Part shown: positions 46,361 to 55,113 of the stretch, in pieces
Numbering within the stretch: position 1 is the stretch's first letter
How the letters are laid out: each line of letters opens with the position of its first letter
Assembly: GCA_019115485.1 (NCBI GenBank)
Contig: DXDM01000043.1
Span: forward strand, 1-64,000
Reading direction: 5' to 3'
Length of the DNA: 64,000 nucleotides
Source of the DNA: Candidatus Barnesiella excrementavium
GTDB lineage: Bacteria > Bacteroidota > Bacteroidia > Bacteroidales > Barnesiellaceae
Notes under the pieces: generated by a model
What the model was told of the DNA's origin: nothing
Seen by the model: only the letters and a program-made list of their open reading frames with translations
Databases searched by the model: none
Program-made: the position numbers and the translations under genes

Positions 46361-47074
46361 ATGGGCCGTTTGGTGTGTCAGACATTGTTTATCGATTTGG
46401 ACGACACGATATGGGATTTCAGGGCAAACTCCATGTCGTCGTTGCGGCAGGTCTACGGGGAGTTTTCGCTCGACCGGGTGTTTCCCCGCTATGAGCAGTT
46501 CCAGTCGCTTTATATGGAGGCCAACCATGCGTTGTGGGAGGAGTATCACCACAACCGGGTGACGAAAGATTTTCTGATTGTCGAGCGTTTTGCCCGTCCG
46601 TTGCGGCAGGCGGGCAGTGCGTTGAGCAACGATATGGATTTTATCATGTCGCTCAATCGTCGTTATCTTGATGTGCTGGCCTGTCAGAAGAGGCTGGTTC
46701 CGGGAGCTGTCGACCTGCTCGACTACCTTACGGGCAAGGGTTATCCGCTCTATATCCTGAGCAACGGCTTTGCCGAGGTTCAGTCGCGCAAGTTGCATTC
46801 AAGCGGTATCGACCGTTATTTCAAACGACTGATTCTCTCTGACGAGATAGGTATTACCAAGCCCGACCGCCGGCTCTTCGACTATGCCTTGCAGGTAGTG
46901 GGGGCCGATGCGGCCGATACCCTTATCGTGGGCGACAACTACGATGCCGACATCTTGGGGGCGATGCATGCGGGTTGGCGGGCCATCTATTTCAATCGCG
47001 ACAGGTTACCCGTGACCGGGGAGCAACCCGATTATGAAGTATCTGAATTGGCTCAGTTGAAATCGATTCTGTAA
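46361..47074 (+). CDS. YjjG-type HAD-superfamily nucleotidase
   Basis: 237 residues preceded by GGAGGA. HAD motif I is FIDLDDTIWDF, motif II ILSNGF, motif III ITKPD and motif IV IVGDNYDADILGA. Members of this subgroup dephosphorylate (non-canonical) pyrimidine nucleotides. Cytoplasmic, single gene, convergent with the acetyltransferase. Confidence 0.9.
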   Translation: MGRLVCQTLFIDLDDTIWDFRANSMSSLRQVYGEFSLDRVFPRYEQFQSLYMEANHALWEEYHHNRVTKDFLIVERFARPLRQAGSALSNDMDFIMSLNRRYLDVLACQKRLVPGAVDLLDYLTGKGYPLYILSNGFAEVQSRKLHSSGIDRYFKRLILSDEIGITKPDRRLFDYALQVVGADAADTLIVGDNYDADILGAMHAGWRAIYFNRDRLPVTGEQPDYEVSELAQLKSIL

Positions 47075-47151
47075 ATTACTTGTGAAGAGGCTCTTGCGGT
47101 TCGGGCGGTAACGACAGTCGCAGCGAGTTTCACTCCTCCCTATTATCTTTC

Positions 47152-47778
47152 TCAGCGATTCTGTTTTCGGGAGCGGCGTGTCTGCTCTTCCTGCCAGCTG
47201 TAAGAGCGCTGACGGTCGGCCTCGGTGACGGGGCGAATGACGTGACAGGGGTTTCCGCCGGCAATGACGTTGGCCGGTATGTCGCCCGTCACCACGCTGC
47301 CTGCGGCGATGATGCTGTTGTCGCCGATGGTCACGCCCGGGGTGATGGTCACCCCGCCGCAAATCCACACGTTGTTGCCGATGGTGATGGGCCAGGCATA
47401 TTCGAGCCATTGGTTGCGGCGCTCCACGTCGATGGGGTGTCCGGCGGTGTAGAGTCCCACGTTGGGGGCGATGAGCACGTTGTCGCCGATGGTGATGGGA
47501 GCCTCATCGAGCATCACGCAGTTGTAGTTGGCAAAGAAATTCTCGCCCACGTGAATGTTGTGACCGTAGTCGCACAGGAAGGGCGAGACGATATTGAAGT
47601 GCCGGGGAGCGGTTCCCAGAATCTCGCGGAGCAGCTGCTCCCGCTCCCGGGCTTGCGAAGGGAGCAGGCGGTAGTTGAGTTCAAAAAGTTTGTTGCGGGT
47701 CGTTTGCAGTTTCACCAGCAGTTCGGGAGCGGAGGCATCGTAGAGCAGTCCGGACTCCATCTTTTCTTGTTCGGTCAT
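47152..47778 (-). CDS. Sugar O-acetyltransferase (maltose acetyltransferase type)
   Basis: 208 residues. The N-terminal Mac domain (about 5-60: EKMESGLLYDASAPELL) is followed by left-handed beta-helix hexapeptide repeats (ITIGDNVLIAPNVGLYT, then ITIGNNVWICGGVTITPG). AGHPID contains the catalytic His. It acetylates maltose, galactoside or related sugars using acetyl-CoA; the exact acceptor is uncertain. The start lies 7 nt after the YigZ-family gene stop, so they are co-transcribed. Confidence 0.92.
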   Translation of the reverse strand: MTEQEKMESGLLYDASAPELLVKLQTTRNKLFELNYRLLPSQAREREQLLREILGTAPRHFNIVSPFLCDYGHNIHVGENFFANYNCVMLDEAPITIGDNVLIAPNVGLYTAGHPIDVERRNQWLEYAWPITIGNNVWICGGVTITPGVTIGDNSIIAAGSVVTGDIPANVIAGGNPCHVIRPVTEADRQRSYSWQEEQTRRSRKQNR

Positions 47779-47785
47779 CGTCGGG

Positions 47786-48388
47786 TCAGGTTTCGGTAAA
47801 AAAGTGCAGGCCGTCGATTTTCGACAGCCGGTTTTTCAAGTTTTCCATGCGGGATCGGCGTATGCGCAGGGTCATCTCGCAATCCATGTCGAAAAGTTGC
47901 GAGACGATGGCGGGTCCCTCCTCCTTGACGACGCGCATCACCTCGTTCATGAGCGGGTATTCAAAGCCGAAGCGCACCTCGTCCTCGACCTGCCGCTCCA
48001 CGATTTCGTTGGCGGCAATGGCCTCGGCGGCCGCTTCGCGGTAGGCGACAATCAGTCCGCTCGTGCCCAGTTTGATGCCGCCGAAATAGCGCACCACGAC
48101 GATGAGAATGTCGGTGAGACCAGCCGAGTTGATTTGACCGAGTATCGGTTTCCCGGCCGTTCCCGAGGGTTCGCCGTTGTCGTTCGAGCGGAACTGGGTA
48201 CGTTCGGGGCCCAGCATGTAGGCCCAGCACACGTGGCGGGCGTCGTAGTACTCCTTCTGGTATTTTTCGAGCGCCTGTTTCACCTCGTCGACCGTTGTGA
48301 CGGGTATGGCGAAGGCGAGGAACTTACTCATCTTCTCCTTGTAAATTCCCTCCGAGGTGCGCGATATGGTCAGGTAGGTGTCGTCCAT
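47786..48388 (-). CDS. YigZ/IMPACT family protein
   Basis: 200 residues from the ATG at 48388. SNDNGEPSGTAGKPIL, VVVRYFGGIKLGTSGL and VCWAYMLG are the family signatures of the UPF0029 domain. IMPACT-type proteins are linked to translation control and RNA binding, but the bacterial role is unclear. The start codon lies at the foot of the cydB terminator hairpin. Confidence 0.92.
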   Translation of the reverse strand: MDDTYLTISRTSEGIYKEKMSKFLAFAIPVTTVDEVKQALEKYQKEYYDARHVCWAYMLGPERTQFRSNDNGEPSGTAGKPILGQINSAGLTDILIVVVRYFGGIKLGTSGLIVAYREAAAEAIAANEIVERQVEDEVRFGFEYPLMNEVMRVVKEEGPAIVSQLFDMDCEMTLRIRRSRMENLKNRLSKIDGLHFFTET

Positions 48389-48394
48389 ACACAA

Positions 48395-48430
48395 AAAAAG
48401 AGCTTACTCGTGCAAAAGTAAGCTCTTTTT
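48395..48430. terminator. Terminator between cydB and the YigZ-family gene
   Basis: AAAAAGAGCTTACT (48395-48408) and AGTAAGCTCTTTTT (48417-48430) form a perfect stem. It faces the cydB stop on the minus strand and works in either direction by sequence. Confidence 0.9.
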
Positions 48431-48446
48431 GGTGAATACGCAAGAA

Positions 48447-49598
48447 TCAATATTTGTGCTCGTTGCTCTCCATCTCACCGGCGGTGATGGGTTTCTTGTC
48501 CATGGCACGCCAGACGTAGAAGATGTAGGCCAGCACAAAGGGAATGAGCAGCGATACGACGCTCATCGTTTTCAGGGTGAAAAGGCTCGACGAACTGTTG
48601 TAGATGGTAAGCGAGCTCTGCATGTCGGCAGCCGAGGGGTAGTAGGGGGTGTTGTTGTAGCCTGCGATGAAGAAGAGGCTGAGTACCACCAGCACGGTGC
48701 CGATGCCCGAGAACCAGATGCCCCGCGTGTAGTGTTGCCCGAATACCGAGCGAATGAGGGCGTAGAGCACCAGCACGACTCCCACGAGGAACATGAAGGC
48801 TACCCACGGCATCTCGACGAGGTTGTGGAAATACTTGCAGGCGCGGGGGAATACCTCGCCGGTGAGCGGGTTGGTCTCGTAGCCGGTGGCCAGCAGGGTA
48901 GCGGTCACGAACGAGAGGAAGAAGAGCACGAAGACGATGCCGTTGACCAGCACCTGTTTGCGCGAACGCTCGAACAGGGTGTCGTCCTTGATGTTGTTCA
49001 TGAAGTAGAGGGCACCTTGCGTGCGGGCCAGGCAGAGGACCGTGACGCCCAGCAGCAGGTTGCGCACGTCGAGCAGCGCTTCCAGGCCGTGCCAGTCGTT
49101 GGTCCAGCTGCTGATGACCGGCGAGCCCGGTGTGGTGAGGTTGCCTTTCTCGACCACGAAATCGGCTCCGGTAAAGAAGGTGCCTACGGCCACACCCAGC
49201 AGCACGGGACCCACGATGCCGTTGATGAGCAGGAAGGTGTCGTAGGTTTTTTTGCCCAGGAAGTTGCCGCTCTTGGAACGGTATTCATACGATACGGCTT
49301 GAATGATGAAGCTGAACAGAATGGCCATCCACAGCCAGTAGGCTCCGCCGAAGCTGGTCGAGTAGAAGAGCGGGAAGGAGGCGAAGAAGGCTCCGCCGAA
49401 AACCACGAGGGTGGTAAAGGTGAACTCCCACTTGCGGCCCAGCGAGTTGACCATCATACTTTTCTCGATTTCGTTTTTCCCCATCGTGGCCAGTAGCGAC
49501 TGTCCGCCCTGCACGAAGAGCAGGAATACCAGTATTGAGCCCAGCAGCGAGATGAGAAACCACCAGTAGTGCTGGTAGAATATTTCGTTCATTTCCAT
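48447..49598 (-). CDS. cydB: Cytochrome bd oxidase subunit II
   Basis: 383 residues with eight or so membrane spans. FYQHYWWFLISLLGSILVFL and the FVQGGQSLLA segment are typical CydB starts; GAYWLWMAILF and SYEYRSKSGN are conserved. It forms the quinol oxidase with CydA, reducing oxygen to water at very low oxygen levels. It begins 5 nt after the cydA stop and ends at a strong terminator. Confidence 0.95.
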   Translation of the reverse strand: MEMNEIFYQHYWWFLISLLGSILVFLLFVQGGQSLLATMGKNEIEKSMMVNSLGRKWEFTFTTLVVFGGAFFASFPLFYSTSFGGAYWLWMAILFSFIIQAVSYEYRSKSGNFLGKKTYDTFLLINGIVGPVLLGVAVGTFFTGADFVVEKGNLTTPGSPVISSWTNDWHGLEALLDVRNLLLGVTVLCLARTQGALYFMNNIKDDTLFERSRKQVLVNGIVFVLFFLSFVTATLLATGYETNPLTGEVFPRACKYFHNLVEMPWVAFMFLVGVVLVLYALIRSVFGQHYTRGIWFSGIGTVLVVLSLFFIAGYNNTPYYPSAADMQSSLTIYNSSSSLFTLKTMSVVSLLIPFVLAYIFYVWRAMDKKPITAGEMESNEHKY

Positions 49599-49603
49599 AG
49601 TGC

Positions 49604-51160
49604 TTAGTTATTTTTTTCGGTTCCTTTTTTAATTTGTTTCAGCATGATGCCCACCTCGGCGATGAGCAGTATGGTAAAGAGGGCGGCAAAGAGCCAGAAG
49701 GTGGTCTGTACCGAGGCTACCTCGATTTTCGAGATGGCGGCGAAGGTGGGCATGATGTCCTGGATTACCCACGGCTGACGGCCCATCTCGGCGACAATCC
49801 ACCCCGCTTCGAGGCAGACGTATCCCAGCGGAATGGTGAGTATGGCTACCCACAGCATCCATTTGAGTTTGGGCAGTTTCTCCTTGTAGGAGAGTACCAG
49901 GACGAGTATGAAGAAGAGTATGAAATAGCCGCCCAGGATAATCATGATGTGGAACGAGTAGAAGACGAACGGCACGTGGGGAATGAGCTGTTCGACCGAG
50001 TCGACATAGCCGTAGCCGAAGTACTCGTAGTTGGCTTCGAGCCGGGCCCGGGCCTCGTCCATCGCCGTGGTGTCGTTGTTCTGCCGGGCCGTGTTGATGT
50101 CGGCCAGCGCGGCGATAGCCAGGCGGCCGCGTTCCATCTTCTCCTGAGCCGAGAGGGCGATAATCTCCTCGCCTTTGAGGTTCTTGTCGGGGTAACCGCC
50201 GTCGATAATGTCGTTGATGCCGGGCACGAAGCCGTCGACCTCGCGGGTGGCCAGTATCGAGAGCAGTTTGGGAATGGGTATGTCGAAGAGGAACTCCTTC
50301 TCGTTGTTGTTAAACTCCTTGGCCGGGTTGAGGATACCGAAGGCGATGAGCTCCTGCCCCTCCTTGCCGTGGTATACGCCCTCCATGGCGGCCAGTTTCA
50401 TGGGTTGCTTGTCGGCCACCTGGTAAGCCGAACCGTCGCCGGTGTAGGCCACGACGAGGGCGCCGACCAGACCTACCCATGCCCCTACGCGAATGCTCTG
50501 TTTGGCCAGAAAGTTCTCACGGTTTTTCAGCAGATACCACGAGCTGACACCCACCACGAAGATACCGCCCAGTACCCAGCCGGCCGATACCGAGTGGAAG
50601 AACTTGTTGATGGCTACCGGCGAGAGCACCAGTGCCCAGAAGTCGTCCATGACGTTGCGGGCAGTCTCGGGGTCGAACTTCATGCCCACGGGGTATTGCA
50701 TCCACGAGTTGGCCACCAGAATCCACAGGGCCGAAATCGAGGCACCTATGGCCGTGAGCCAGGTCGATGCCAGGTGGAAGCGCTTGCTCACCTTGTTCCA
50801 GCCGAAGAACATCACGGCAATGAAGGTCGCCTCCATGAAGAAGGCCATGATACCCTCGATGGCCAGCGGAGCTCCGAAGATGTCGCCCACGAACCAGCTG
50901 TAATTCGACCAGTTGGTGCCAAACTGAAATTCGAGAATGATACCGGTGGCCACCCCGATGGCGAAGTTGACGCCGAAGAGGGTCATCCAGTATTTGGTAA
51001 TGGTTTTCCAGCGTTCATCGCCGGTGCGGTAGTAGATGGTTTCCATGATACCGACGATGACGCCCAGCCCCAGCGTGAGGGGCACGAACAGCCAGTGGTA
51101 GATGGCGGTGAGGGCAAACTGTGCCCTCGACCAGTCGACGAGAGTGAAAAGATCGTTCAT
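49604..51160 (-). CDS. cydA: Cytochrome bd oxidase subunit I
   Basis: 518 residues. WSRAQFALTAIYHWLFVPLTLGL contains the first heme-ligand His (H22); NFAIGVATGIILEFQFGTNW, EGIMAFFMEATF and ANSWMQYPVGM are further CydA signatures. The Q-loop between spans 6 and 7 is of the larger sort (residues about 250-400). The start overlaps the stop of the preceding DUF4492 gene by 4 nt. Confidence 0.96.
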   Translation of the reverse strand: MNDLFTLVDWSRAQFALTAIYHWLFVPLTLGLGVIVGIMETIYYRTGDERWKTITKYWMTLFGVNFAIGVATGIILEFQFGTNWSNYSWFVGDIFGAPLAIEGIMAFFMEATFIAVMFFGWNKVSKRFHLASTWLTAIGASISALWILVANSWMQYPVGMKFDPETARNVMDDFWALVLSPVAINKFFHSVSAGWVLGGIFVVGVSSWYLLKNRENFLAKQSIRVGAWVGLVGALVVAYTGDGSAYQVADKQPMKLAAMEGVYHGKEGQELIAFGILNPAKEFNNNEKEFLFDIPIPKLLSILATREVDGFVPGINDIIDGGYPDKNLKGEEIIALSAQEKMERGRLAIAALADINTARQNNDTTAMDEARARLEANYEYFGYGYVDSVEQLIPHVPFVFYSFHIMIILGGYFILFFILVLVLSYKEKLPKLKWMLWVAILTIPLGYVCLEAGWIVAEMGRQPWVIQDIMPTFAAISKIEVASVQTTFWLFAALFTILLIAEVGIMLKQIKKGTEKNN

Positions 51161-51426
51161 AACTCTTGTGATTGATTGGGTTGAGAATTATTGGGATTGG
51201 TTAGATTTTCGATGACGGCATTGGCACGCTCCTCGTCGGTATCGAACTTCGTTTTCAGGATATTGGGGAAAAAGAAGAGTTTGAGGATAAAAAACATGAT
51301 GAACAGTTTGATGAGGATAATTGCCCACAGTGTTTTTCCCAAGGTCATTGCCCGAAATCCTTCGAGGTAGAATCGCCATACGCGCAGCACGACGTTGTCG
51401 TTTTTCAAGGTCTTGTTTTCTTCCAT
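51157..51426 (-). CDS. DUF4492-family small membrane protein
   Basis: 89 residues with one membrane span (TLWAIILIKLFIMFFILKLFFF). The VWRFYLEGFRAMTLGKTLW segment is typical of DUF4492 proteins, which precede cydA in many Bacteroidetes. Likely an assembly or accessory subunit of the bd oxidase. It overlaps cydA by 4 nt; a TAAATTTG box at 51493-51486 (minus) is the probable promoter -7. Confidence 0.88.
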   Translation of the reverse strand: MEENKTLKNDNVVLRVWRFYLEGFRAMTLGKTLWAIILIKLFIMFFILKLFFFPNILKTKFDTDEERANAVIENLTNPNNSQPNQSQEL

Positions 51427-51485
51427 GGTTTATCTTGTCGGTTGAAGAAAGATTCCGCAATATTCGCTAAAATTTGTGATTGATA

Positions 51486-51493
51486 CAAATTTA
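51486..51493 (-). promoter_or_regulatory. -7 promoter box of the cyd operon
   Basis: TAAATTTG on the minus strand, 59 nt before the DUF4492 start codon. No clear -33 element. Confidence 0.5.
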
Positions 51494-51605
51494 TAACCGT
51501 TATTTTTATCGTCCGAGCCATTGTTTTTTAGAAGTAACGATTGGGGTTGCGGTTTGGTTTGGAATAATTTTCAGGAAAAAATAGAACAGTATCAATAAAT
51601 TGTGT

Positions 51606-51613
51606 TACCTTTG
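51606..51613 (+). promoter_or_regulatory. -7 promoter box of the cobamide operon
   Basis: TACCTTTG directly before the riboswitch; transcription should start about 51620. Confidence 0.65.
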
Positions 51614-51617
51614 TCCC

Positions 51618-51795
51618 GCATTGGTTTCGAAACCCCGTCCGGGGCGTAGAATGAAAAGGGAATCGGGTGAGAATCCCGAACAGTCCCGCTGCTGTAAGCT
51701 CCTGTACAGGTGCCGAGAATACTTGAAAGCCACTGATTATGACGATTGGGAAGGCCTCGGTTACCGGAGTAAGTCAGAAGACCTGCCATGCGTTG
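51618..51795 (+). ncRNA. Cobalamin (B12) riboswitch
   Basis: All core blocks of the cobalamin aptamer are in order: GGTTTCGAAACCCC stem, AAAAGGGAA followed by GGTGAGAATCCCGAAC, GTCCCGCTGCTGTAAG, the B12 box GCCACTG...GGGAAGGC (51729-51754 region) and AGTCAGAAGACCTGCC at the 3' end. It lies 126 nt upstream of the TonB receptor gene, so B12 should repress the whole operon. A hairpin AGCT...AGCT after the aptamer (about 51803-51822) may form the expression platform. Confidence 0.95.
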
Positions 51796-51920
51796 TGTCA
51801 TTAGCTTTCGGGGGGTAGAGCTTGTGAATCTGCGGAACGGGTGCCACCGCACACGCCCGCCTGTTTACATGAAACTTATGGGCTGTAACTCTTTTCCCGA
51901 GGCTGTTAAAAGATAGTCCG

Positions 51921-53936
51921 ATGGAAAGACTTTGTCGCAGGGTATTGCTTGGAATTGTCACGATGATGGGGGCCGCTCTTGGGGGGCAGGCCGGGGCCGC
52001 CACGTCCTCGTCGCCCGACTCGATACAGACCCAGAGCCTGGGCGAGGTGATGGTTACGGCCAACCGGTACAGCGAGGTGATTCCCTCCCAGAAACTCTCG
52101 GGCAAGGAGTTGCAGGCGCTCAACAGCTTCTCGGTGGCCGATGCCATACGCTATTTCTCGGGTTTGCAAATCAAGGATTACGGCGGTGTGGGCGGTTTGA
52201 AAACCGTCAATATCCGCAGTATGGGTACCAACCACATGGGAGTCTACTACAACGGCATTCAGTTGGGCAACGCCCAGAACGGCCAGGTAGACCTGGGCAA
52301 GTTCTCGCTCGAGAATATCGAGGAGATTTCGCTTTATAACGGACAGAAGAGCGAGATATTCCAGTCGGCCCGCGAGTTCGGTTCGGCCGGTTCCATCTAC
52401 CTCACGACCCGCCGTCCCAAGTTCAAGCCGGGCGAGAAGTCGCACCTGAAAGCCTCGTTCAAGACCGGGTCGTTCGACCTGGTCAACCCCTCGGTGCTTT
52501 TTGAGTACAAACTCAGCGAGAGTGTGAGCATGACCTTCAACAGCGAGTGGACCAGTTCGAGCGGCAAATACAAGTTCCGCTACAAGCGGGTCACCCCCTC
52601 GGGCGAGGTGGCTTACGACACCACGGCCACCCGGCAGAACGGCGACATCGACGCCGTGCGTTTCGAGGGCGGCTTGCAGGGCTATCTGCCCAACGGATTC
52701 TGGAAAGCCTACGTCTACCATTACAGCTCCGAGCGGGGCATTCCCGGCGCCATTGTCAACAACGTGTGGCGCAACGGCGAGCGGCTGTGGGACCGCAACA
52801 CCTTCGTGCAGGGCGTCTACCAGCAGGATATTACCCGCAAGTACAGCATCAAGGTCAACGCCAAGTATGCCTTTGACTATACCCACTACATGAACAACGA
52901 CGACAAGCTGATGCGGGTCGACAACCATTACAAGCAGCGCGAGGTCTATTTCTCGTTGGCCAACAAGTATTCGATACTTCGCAACTGGGACGTGTCGGTG
53001 GCCTATGACTTGCAGTGGAACGGCCTGTCGGAGTACCTTTCGGCCAGCCGGTACACCCACTGGATTTCGGCTGCTACCGCCTTCTCGCTGGCCGACCGCT
53101 TGAAGATGCAGGCCAGCGTGCTGGCCACGCTGGTCGACGAGACCACCGAGGGGCAGACCAAGGCGCCCAACAAGAGCAAGGTGACTCCTGCCGTCTTCCT
53201 CTCGTATCAGCCTTTGAAAAGATACAATTGGGTGTTGCGTGCCTTCTACAAGCAAATCTACCGCATGCCTACCTTTAACGACCTCTATTATACCGACATG
53301 GGGAATGCGGTACTGAAACCCGAAAGTGCCACTCAGTACAATGTGGGCTTCACCTATGCCGTGGCTCCCAAGACGGGATTCCTCTCGGGCTTCCACACCG
53401 GGGTCGACGCCTACTACAACCTGGTGAACGACAAGATTATCGCCTATCCCAAGGGGCAGCAGTTCCGCTGGACCATGCTCAACCTGGGGAAGGTCGACAT
53501 ACGGGGCATCGACGTGCAGGCCACGGCCACCTTCCGCCTGCCCTTCGAGATAGGGCTCATGACCAAGGTGCAGTATACCTACCAGCAGGCTATCGACATC
53601 ACCAGCCCCAGCGACAACTACTACCGCGACCAGATTCCTTATATCCCCTGGCACAGCGGCTCGGCCATCTTGGGTCTCACCTACAAGGATTGGGGGCTCA
53701 ATTACAGCTTTGTCTATGTGGGCGAGCGCTACAACCAGCAGGAGAATATCGAATATAACTATGTGCAACCGTGGTACACGAGCGACATTTCGCTGGTGAA
53801 ATCGTTCAAGATCAAGGCCGTCGCGTTGAAGGTGACGGCCGAGGTCAACAACCTGTTCGACCAGGCCTACGACGTGGTGCTCAACTACCCGATGCCCATG
53901 CGCAATTATCGGTTCGGTATAGCGATTGAATTGTGA
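51921..53936 (+). CDS. btuB: BtuB-like TonB-dependent cobamide receptor
   Basis: 671 residues. Signal peptide (RVLLGIVTMMGAALGGQAGA). Plug domain about 35-150 with GEVMVTANRYSEVIPSQ and GLKTVNIRSMGTNHMGVYYN, then a 22-strand barrel ending in NYRFGIAIEL. Located just behind the cobalamin riboswitch, so the substrate is almost surely cobamide. It imports B12 across the outer membrane using TonB energy and pairs with the BtuG-like lipoprotein downstream, with which it shares a one-base start/stop overlap (TGATG). Confidence 0.95.
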   Translation: MERLCRRVLLGIVTMMGAALGGQAGAATSSSPDSIQTQSLGEVMVTANRYSEVIPSQKLSGKELQALNSFSVADAIRYFSGLQIKDYGGVGGLKTVNIRSMGTNHMGVYYNGIQLGNAQNGQVDLGKFSLENIEEISLYNGQKSEIFQSAREFGSAGSIYLTTRRPKFKPGEKSHLKASFKTGSFDLVNPSVLFEYKLSESVSMTFNSEWTSSSGKYKFRYKRVTPSGEVAYDTTATRQNGDIDAVRFEGGLQGYLPNGFWKAYVYHYSSERGIPGAIVNNVWRNGERLWDRNTFVQGVYQQDITRKYSIKVNAKYAFDYTHYMNNDDKLMRVDNHYKQREVYFSLANKYSILRNWDVSVAYDLQWNGLSEYLSASRYTHWISAATAFSLADRLKMQASVLATLVDETTEGQTKAPNKSKVTPAVFLSYQPLKRYNWVLRAFYKQIYRMPTFNDLYYTDMGNAVLKPESATQYNVGFTYAVAPKTGFLSGFHTGVDAYYNLVNDKIIAYPKGQQFRWTMLNLGKVDIRGIDVQATATFRLPFEIGLMTKVQYTYQQAIDITSPSDNYYRDQIPYIPWHSGSAILGLTYKDWGLNYSFVYVGERYNQQENIEYNYVQPWYTSDISLVKSFKIKAVALKVTAEVNNLFDQAYDVVLNYPMPMRNYRFGIAIEL

Positions 53937-55108
53937 TGATGAAACGACTGACTGCATATATGACCCTTGCCGTGGTGCTGGCGACGCTGGCTCTGGCCAC
54001 GTCGTGCCGCAAGGACGACGTGATTATTCTCACCGAGTATGAGCCGTTGCCGGGCATGCTCGACACCTCGTCGCCCTATGCCGGGCTCTACCTGCTCAAC
54101 GAGGGGAATATGGGGTCGAACAAATGTACGCTCGACTTTGTCGACTTCGAGCAGGGCGAATATGCCCGCAACCTCTATGCCGAGCGCAACCCCAACGTGG
54201 TCAAGGAGTTGGGCGACGTGGGCAACGACATACAGATTTACGGTTCCAGGCTCTATGCCGTAATCAACTGTTCGCACAAGGTCGAGGTGCTCGACGCCCG
54301 CACCTGCCGGCGCATCGGGCAGGTCGACATACCCAACTGCCGCTATGTGGCCTTCGACGGCGGCTATGCCTACGTCTCCTCCTACGTGGGGCCGGTAGGT
54401 ATCGACCCGAATGCCCAGCTCGGGGCCGTATTTCAGGTCGACACGGCCACGCTCGAAGTGACGGCCGAGGTGACGGTGGGCTATCAGCCCGACGAACTGG
54501 TGATACGCGACGGACTTATCTATGTGGCCAATTCGGGCGGTTACCGCAAACCCAACTACGACAACACGGTGTCGGTCGTCGACATCGCCACGATGACCCA
54601 GATACGCAAGATTTCCGTGGGGATAAACCTGCATCGCATTCGGGCCGACCGCTATGGCAATCTGTGGGTATCGTCGCGGGGCGACTACGGGTCGGTGCCT
54701 TCGCGCCTCTTCGTCTTGGAGGAGGACAGCCGCACGGGACGCATGGAGGTGAGCGATACGCTCGACATTCCGTGCAGTGAGATGGAGATTTGCGGCGATT
54801 CGCTCTACCTGTACAGTGTGGCGTGGAGCGACGTGTCGCAGGAGAACAGCGTGACCTATGGCATTATCGATGTGCGCACCCGGCAACTGGTCTCCGACAA
54901 CTTTATCAAGGACGGTACCGATGCCGACATCGACATTCCCTACGGCTTGAAGGTGAACCCTGCCAACGGCGACATCTATGTGACCGATGCCAAGAATTAC
55001 GTATCGAGCGGCAATCTGCTCTGTTACGGACGCGACGGGCGGTTGAAGTGGAAGGCCCGTACCGGCGACATTCCCGCTCACATGACTTTTTTGAAAAAAA
55101 CTAACTGA
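53936..55108 (+). CDS. btuG: BtuG-like surface B12-binding propeller lipoprotein
   Basis: About 390 residues; ATG at 53936 overlaps the btuB stop by one base, and a GTG at 53933 is a less likely start. Lipobox LATSC. The mature protein carries repeated YncE-like blades (SRLYAVINCSHKVEVLDART, then GLIYVANSGGYRKPN, TVSVVDIATMTQIRKI and GDIYVTDAKNY), a seven-bladed propeller as in Bacteroides BtuG, which binds cobamide at the surface with very high affinity and passes it to BtuB. Position next to btuB under a B12 riboswitch supports this. Confidence 0.9.
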   Translation: MMKRLTAYMTLAVVLATLALATSCRKDDVIILTEYEPLPGMLDTSSPYAGLYLLNEGNMGSNKCTLDFVDFEQGEYARNLYAERNPNVVKELGDVGNDIQIYGSRLYAVINCSHKVEVLDARTCRRIGQVDIPNCRYVAFDGGYAYVSSYVGPVGIDPNAQLGAVFQVDTATLEVTAEVTVGYQPDELVIRDGLIYVANSGGYRKPNYDNTVSVVDIATMTQIRKISVGINLHRIRADRYGNLWVSSRGDYGSVPSRLFVLEEDSRTGRMEVSDTLDIPCSEMEICGDSLYLYSVAWSDVSQENSVTYGIIDVRTRQLVSDNFIKDGTDADIDIPYGLKVNPANGDIYVTDAKNYVSSGNLLCYGRDGRLKWKARTGDIPAHMTFLKKTN

Positions 55109-55113
55109 TAGAT

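Noticed and set aside
49634-51175. 513-codon plus-strand frame over cydA
   Set aside because: Exact antisense of cydA; His- and Glu-rich composition is the reversed reading of membrane-protein codons.
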